Source: JBNJGB01 sp051747385 (GTDB lineage: Bacteria > Myxococcota_A > UBA9042 > PHBI01 > JACKFB01). Taken from it: a stretch of 64,000 bases of DNA. Made by a program: the position numbers and the translations under genes. The DNA lies in contig JBNJGB010000030.1 of assembly GCA_051747385.1 (NCBI GenBank), forward strand, positions 19,023 through 83,022, given 5' to 3'. Of the stretch, positions 60,131 through 64,000 are shown piece after piece. The notes below the pieces were generated by a model, which worked only from the letters and a program-made list of their open reading frames with translations, did no database searches and had not been told where the DNA came from. Every line of letters starts with the position of its first letter. The stretch's first letter is position 1.

Positions 60131-63100
60131 ATGGATCAGGCGAAAGAGCAGACCGGCGGGCGACTCGCGCGGATCGCGGAGGCCCTCGAGCGGGGAGAGC
60201 GGCCGGTGGAGATCGTGGGCGCCCTGGGCGGCTTCGCGGGCTTCGTGCTGGCGGCGCTCCGGCAGGCGCACCCGCGCACCCTGATCGTCGTGACACCGGA
60301 CGAGGCGCGCGCCGAGCAGATCCGCCTCGGCCTGGACTTCTTCGAGCCGCCCCGGAGCGTCCTGGAGCCCGTGCCGGCCTTCGGCGCCCTGGACCACACG
60401 CCGTTTTCGGGCATGAGCCCGTCGCGCCTGCTGGTCATGGAGCGCGTCACCACGCTCTTCCGGCTGGTGCACGGGCTCGACGTGGCCGCGGTGGTCGTCC
60501 CGGCGAAGGCCCTCGTGGACCGGGTCGTGCCGCGGCGGGCACTGGCCGACCAGGCGGAGCGCATCGAGGTCGACGACGAGCTGGATCGGGAGGCGCTGCT
60601 GTCGTTTCTGGTCGAGACCGGCTATCACGACGTCCCGGCGGTCGAGGATCCGGGGACCTTCGCCGTGCGCGGCGGCATCGTCGACGTGTTCTCGCCCATG
60701 TACACGTACCCGGTGCGCCTGGAGCTCTGGGGCGACGTGGTCGACACCATGCGCTTCTTCGACCCCACGACCCAGCGCACCCACTCGGACGTCCAGTCCA
60801 TCACCCTGGGCCCCGTCCGGGACATCCACTTCGACGAGGCGTCCATCCGCCGCTCCCGGGCGTCCATCCTGGCCCTGGCGGACGACCTGCACGTGCCCAC
60901 GTCCCGAGCGCGCGCCCTGATCGAGGACGTCCAGAGCGGCATCCTGGGCGTGGGCATGGAGGACCTGCTCCCGGCGTTCCACGAGCGGCTGGACACCCTG
61001 TTCGACGTGGCGCCGGACGACGCCCTGTGGCTGGTGGACGAGCCCGATCGCTGCCGGGAGGCCATCGAGCAGCGCTGGGAGGACGTCTCCACCCGGTCGG
61101 AGCGGGTCCGCGAAGCCCGCGGAGAGCTGGCCTTCGCGGCGGATTCGCTCTACCTGCCGGCCGAGGAGACCCTGGCGGCTCTCGAGGAGCGGACCGCCGG
61201 CCGGCTGGTGCCCTTCGCCATGGTGGACGAGCCGGCGCGGGTGTCCCTCCGCTTCGACGTGGCCGACAACGCCGACGTCCGCAAGGACATCGAGGACGCC
61301 ACGCGTCAGGGCGACGAGCACGTCCTGGCGCCCCTGACGAGCCGGGTGGCCGGCTGGCGGCGGGACGGGCGCGTCGTGGTCGTCTGCGCGCACACGGAGG
61401 GCGGCGCGGAGCGCGTCCGCGGCCTGCTGGGCCACTACGGCACGAAGGTGGAGCGCCACGAGGGCGACTTCCACCTGGGCCTGCTGGAGGACCTGCGCGC
61501 GGACCCGTCGGACGTGCACCTCTTCGTGGGCGATCCCGGCCAGGGTTTCCGCTCCCCGGAGCTGGGCCTCGTGCTGGTGGACGAGAGCGAGGTCCTGGGC
61601 CGCAAGGTCCGGCGCCGCCGCCATCGGCACGCCCAGGTCGCCCCGGAAGCCGCGCTCGCGTCCTGGCGGGACCTCGAGGAGGGGGACTACGTCGTCCACC
61701 TCCTGCACGGGATCGGCCGCTACCTCGGCCTCACGAAGACGGCCGTGGGCGGCTACGAGGTGGACTTCCTCGTCATCGAGTACGCCCGCCAGCACAAGCT
61801 CTTCGTGCCGGTGGACAAGCTCCACCTGGTCTCGAAGCACACGCCGGGCTCGTCCTCCCACGGAGACGGCGCGCCGAAGCTGGACAAGCTGGGCGGCACG
61901 GGCTGGGTCCGGCGGAAGAAGCGCGTCAAGAAGGCCGTCCGGGACATCGCCGACAAGCTCCTGAAGCTGTACGCCGAGCGCGAGATGCGCCCGGGACACG
62001 CCTTCACGCCCCCCGGGGAGTACTTCGCCCGCTTCGAGGCGGCGTTTCCGTGGGAGGAGACCCCTGACCAGGTCCGCGCCATCGAGGAGATCCTGGAGGA
62101 CATGGAGAAGCCGCGGCCCATGGATCGCCTCCTGTGCGGCGACGTGGGCTTCGGCAAGACGGAGGTGGCCCTCCGCGGGGCGTTCCTGGCGGTCCTCGAC
62201 GGCAAGCAGGTGGCCCTGCTCGTGCCGACGGTGGTCCTCGCCGAGCAGCACAAGATGACCATCGAGCGACGCCTCGAGGGCTTCCCGGTCGTCGTGGAGA
62301 GCCTGACCCGCACGAAGTCCGCCAAGGAAGCGAAGGCCGTCAAGGAGCGCCTGGCCCGCGGCGAGATCGACATCCTCATCGGCACCCACCGGATCCTCTC
62401 GAAGGACGTGGAGTGGAGGCGCCTGGGGATGGTCATCCTCGACGAGGAGCAGCGCTTCGGCGTGGCCCAGAAGGAGCGGCTCAAGCGCGTGCAGCCGAAC
62501 GTGGACATCCTGACGCTCACGGCCACGCCCATCCCGCGGACGCTGCACATGTCCATGACGGGGATGCGGGACATCTCCCTCATCCAGACCCCGCCCATGG
62601 ACCGGCTCGCCATCCACACGCTCGTGGCCCAGCCGACAGAGCAGGTCATCACGGAGGCGATCCGCACCGAGCTGAAGCGGGGCGGCCAGGTGTTCTTCCT
62701 TCACAACCGCGTCGAGGACATCGAGCGGCGCGCGGAGCTCGTCCAGCGCCTGGTCCCCGAGGCCCGCGTCGCCGTCGGGCACGGCCAGATGGACAAGGGC
62801 GAGCTGGAGCGGACCATGCTCCGCTTCATGCGCGGCGAGGCGAACGTCCTGGTCTGCACGACCATCATCGAGAGCGGCCTGGACATCCCGAACGCCAACA
62901 CCATCCTCATCAACCGGGCGGACCGTTTCGGGCTGGCCCAGCTCTACCAGCTCCGCGGGCGGGTCGGCCGGTCGAGCGTGCGCGCCTACTGCTACCTCCT
63001 CATCCCGGCGCCCAAGAGCCTCACCGGCGACGCCGCCCGGCGCATCGCGACCATCCAGCGGTTCACGGAGCTGGGCAGCGGCTTCTCCATCGCCAGCCAC

Positions 63101-63700
63101 GATCTGGACATCCGGGGCGCCGGCGACATCCTGGGCGCCGACCAGGCGGGCCAGATCGAGTCGGTGGGCTACGACGCCTACATGAAGATGCTCGAGGAGG
63201 CCATCGAGGAGCTGCGCGCCGAGGAGGAGGACCGGGAGCCCGTCGAGCGGATCGACCCGGACCTCAAGATCGCCGTGGAGGCGCGCATCCCGGAGCGCTG
63301 GCTCCCCGACACGACGCTGCGGCTGCGATTCTACAAGCGCCTCGCGGGCGCCGAGAGCGTCGACGAGCTCTTCGAGACGTACCGCGAGGCCGTGGACCGC
63401 TACGGCAAGCCGCCCGAGCCGGTGACGAACCTGGTGGACCTCATGGCCATCAAGCTGGAGGCCGCCCAGCTCGGCATCGCGTCCGTGGGCTACAACCGCT
63501 CGTCCATGAGCTTCGGCCTCACGGACCGCGGCCCACTCACAGGCGAGGCCATCGCCCGCCTCCTCCAAAGCCGGGCCTTCCGGGCCACCCCGGACATGCA
63601 GCTCACGCGCCCCGTCGAACCCGACGAGTGGCAGCGGGGCCTCCACGCCCTCCGGGACCAGATCCGCGAGCTCCACGAGCTGGCGCAGGAGGCCGCGTAG
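60131..63700 (+). CDS. mfd: Transcription-repair coupling factor
   Basis: The 1189-residue protein has the complete Mfd layout. The UvrB-homology module is at the N-terminus (FGALDHTPFSGMSPS, DPGTFAVRGGIVDVFSP). The RNA-polymerase-interacting domain has GDYVVHLLHGIGRYLGLTK and VIEYARQHKLFVPVDKLHLV. The translocase has CGDVGFGKTEVALRGAF (Walker A 670-677), ILDEEQRFG, TATPIPRTLHMSM and RGRVGRSSVRAYCYL. The C-terminal TRCF domain completes it. It removes stalled RNA polymerase from DNA lesions and recruits UvrA. The length is normal for the family. Confidence 0.96.
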   Translation: MDQAKEQTGGRLARIAEALERGERPVEIVGALGGFAGFVLAALRQAHPRTLIVVTPDEARAEQIRLGLDFFEPPRSVLEPVPAFGALDHTPFSGMSPSRLLVMERVTTLFRLVHGLDVAAVVVPAKALVDRVVPRRALADQAERIEVDDELDREALLSFLVETGYHDVPAVEDPGTFAVRGGIVDVFSPMYTYPVRLELWGDVVDTMRFFDPTTQRTHSDVQSITLGPVRDIHFDEASIRRSRASILALADDLHVPTSRARALIEDVQSGILGVGMEDLLPAFHERLDTLFDVAPDDALWLVDEPDRCREAIEQRWEDVSTRSERVREARGELAFAADSLYLPAEETLAALEERTAGRLVPFAMVDEPARVSLRFDVADNADVRKDIEDATRQGDEHVLAPLTSRVAGWRRDGRVVVVCAHTEGGAERVRGLLGHYGTKVERHEGDFHLGLLEDLRADPSDVHLFVGDPGQGFRSPELGLVLVDESEVLGRKVRRRRHRHAQVAPEAALASWRDLEEGDYVVHLLHGIGRYLGLTKTAVGGYEVDFLVIEYARQHKLFVPVDKLHLVSKHTPGSSSHGDGAPKLDKLGGTGWVRRKKRVKKAVRDIADKLLKLYAEREMRPGHAFTPPGEYFARFEAAFPWEETPDQVRAIEEILEDMEKPRPMDRLLCGDVGFGKTEVALRGAFLAVLDGKQVALLVPTVVLAEQHKMTIERRLEGFPVVVESLTRTKSAKEAKAVKERLARGEIDILIGTHRILSKDVEWRRLGMVILDEEQRFGVAQKERLKRVQPNVDILTLTATPIPRTLHMSMTGMRDISLIQTPPMDRLAIHTLVAQPTEQVITEAIRTELKRGGQVFFLHNRVEDIERRAELVQRLVPEARVAVGHGQMDKGELERTMLRFMRGEANVLVCTTIIESGLDIPNANTILINRADRFGLAQLYQLRGRVGRSSVRAYCYLLIPAPKSLTGDAARRIATIQRFTELGSGFSIASHDLDIRGAGDILGADQAGQIESVGYDAYMKMLEEAIEELRAEEEDREPVERIDPDLKIAVEARIPERWLPDTTLRLRFYKRLAGAESVDELFETYREAVDRYGKPPEPVTNLVDLMAIKLEAAQLGIASVGYNRSSMSFGLTDRGPLTGEAIARLLQSRAFRATPDMQLTRPVEPDEWQRGLHALRDQIRELHELAQEAA

Positions 63701-63872
63701 ACCCGGCGAGGATCTCCCGCGACACGGCACGCCGCCGTCTCCTGGCCATGGAGGCCCTGCTCGATCGCCCATGCACCCGGGACGGCGGCCCGAGTCGCCA
63801 CGGAGGTGTTCCGGGAGGCCCGCGAGAGGCCACCGGAGGTTCGAAGCGCCGCGGCCTGAGACAGCCTCCTGA

Positions 63873-64000
63873 TCACTCACCGAGACGCTCCTCCATCCAG
63901 CCGACGAAGGCCGCGGCGTCGATGCGGCGGCGGTAGGGGAAGACGTCCTCCGGTGGGGCGGCGTCGTGGAGGTGGGCGGCGAGATCCCGGTCGGCGCAGA
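63873..64000 (-). CDS. C-terminal end of an unidentified protein (runs off the window)
   Basis: The last 41 codons of a minus-strand gene are visible. They read CADRDLAAHLHDAAPPEDVF and then YRRRIDAAAFVGWMEERLGE before the stop at 63873-63875. The codon bias is that of a real gene. Too little is present to name a family. Confidence 0.5.
   Translation of the reverse strand, partial: CADRDLAAHLHDAAPPEDVFPYRRRIDAAAFVGWMEERLGE

Noticed and set aside
60104..63880. 1258-residue minus-strand ORF opposite mfd
   Set aside because: Same GC-driven antisense artefact. The plus strand encodes a complete Mfd.
1..64000. CRISPR array, insertion sequences, contractile-injection structural genes
   Set aside because: No regularly spaced repeat array, transposase, or sheath/tube/baseplate gene was found. 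The only repeats are those listed.

Overview
This is a very GC-rich chromosomal window from a free-living Gram-negative bacterium, most likely a myxobacterium or a related deltaproteobacterial lineage. That reading rests on four things: very strong G/C use at third codon positions; cysteine-rich lipoproteins with long low-complexity linkers; an FHA-containing sigma-54 activator beside a near-consensus -24/-12 promoter; and a DUF4157 protein together with a TatT-type TRAP transporter. Taxonomy is inferred from gene content only. There is no rRNA, recognisable tRNA, CRISPR array or complete insertion sequence. The left edge (2-490) carries the N-terminal part of a serine recombinase behind a small HTH protein, which is the only clear mobile-element signal.

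Layout. 0.9-4.8 kb: two SDR oxidoreductases, a zinc-ribbon/APH-fold phosphotransferase and a DHH-type phosphoesterase. 4.9-7.1 kb: a DUF4157 (eCIS-type) protein with a Cys/His/Asn tail domain, followed by an overlapping lipoprotein gene. 7.2-12.2 kb: Lhr-type helicase coupled to an unknown protein. 12.4-14.3 kb: UspA and the thyA-folA pair. 14.5-17 kb: a lipocalin-like secreted protein and myo-inositol-phosphate synthase. 17.2-23.2 kb: a three-gene surface-glycan operon (GT4 glycosyltransferase, flippase, CDP-glycerol-transferase-like enzyme) divergent from an asparagine-synthetase-like gene. 23.3-29.8 kb: a lipoprotein, PhoD phosphatase, a small helical protein, a DUF488 remnant and a large hybrid histidine kinase. 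29.9-37.1 kb: a predicted papain-fold protein, an ATP-grasp ligase, the sigma-54 activator, a LuxR-type regulator and an HTH/Zn-ribbon regulator. 37.1-40.6 kb: metallophosphoesterase, dicarboxylate/amino-acid symporter and sulfotransferase.

40.8-49.3 kb is a tightly packed branched-chain amino acid operon on the minus strand: cimA, leuA, leuB, malic enzyme, leuC, leuD. All junctions are ATGA overlaps except leuC-leuD, which are 1 bp apart. Upstream I find a promoter, a 39-codon leader peptide ending in Leu and Ile codons, and adjacent inverted repeats, which together look like a translation-sensing attenuator. The malic enzyme inside the leu operon would supply pyruvate to CimA. 49.5-53.3 kb is a patchy accessory region: a frameshifted endolysin-like gene, small membrane/Zn-ribbon proteins, a cysteine-rich lipoprotein and a truncated gene end. 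53.4-57.8 kb is a TatT/substrate-binding/fused-permease TRAP transporter operon whose permease carries four acidic repeats. 58-60 kb is an acyl-CoA dehydrogenase, 60.1-63.7 kb is mfd, and the window ends inside an unidentified minus-strand gene.

The strongest leads are the leu leader, a dispersed intergenic element present in two copies (33.6 and 49.3 kb) with a hairpin and TTGCCC repeats, the DUF4157 effector-like gene with its coupled lipoprotein, and the predicted papain-fold protein beside the ATP-grasp gene.
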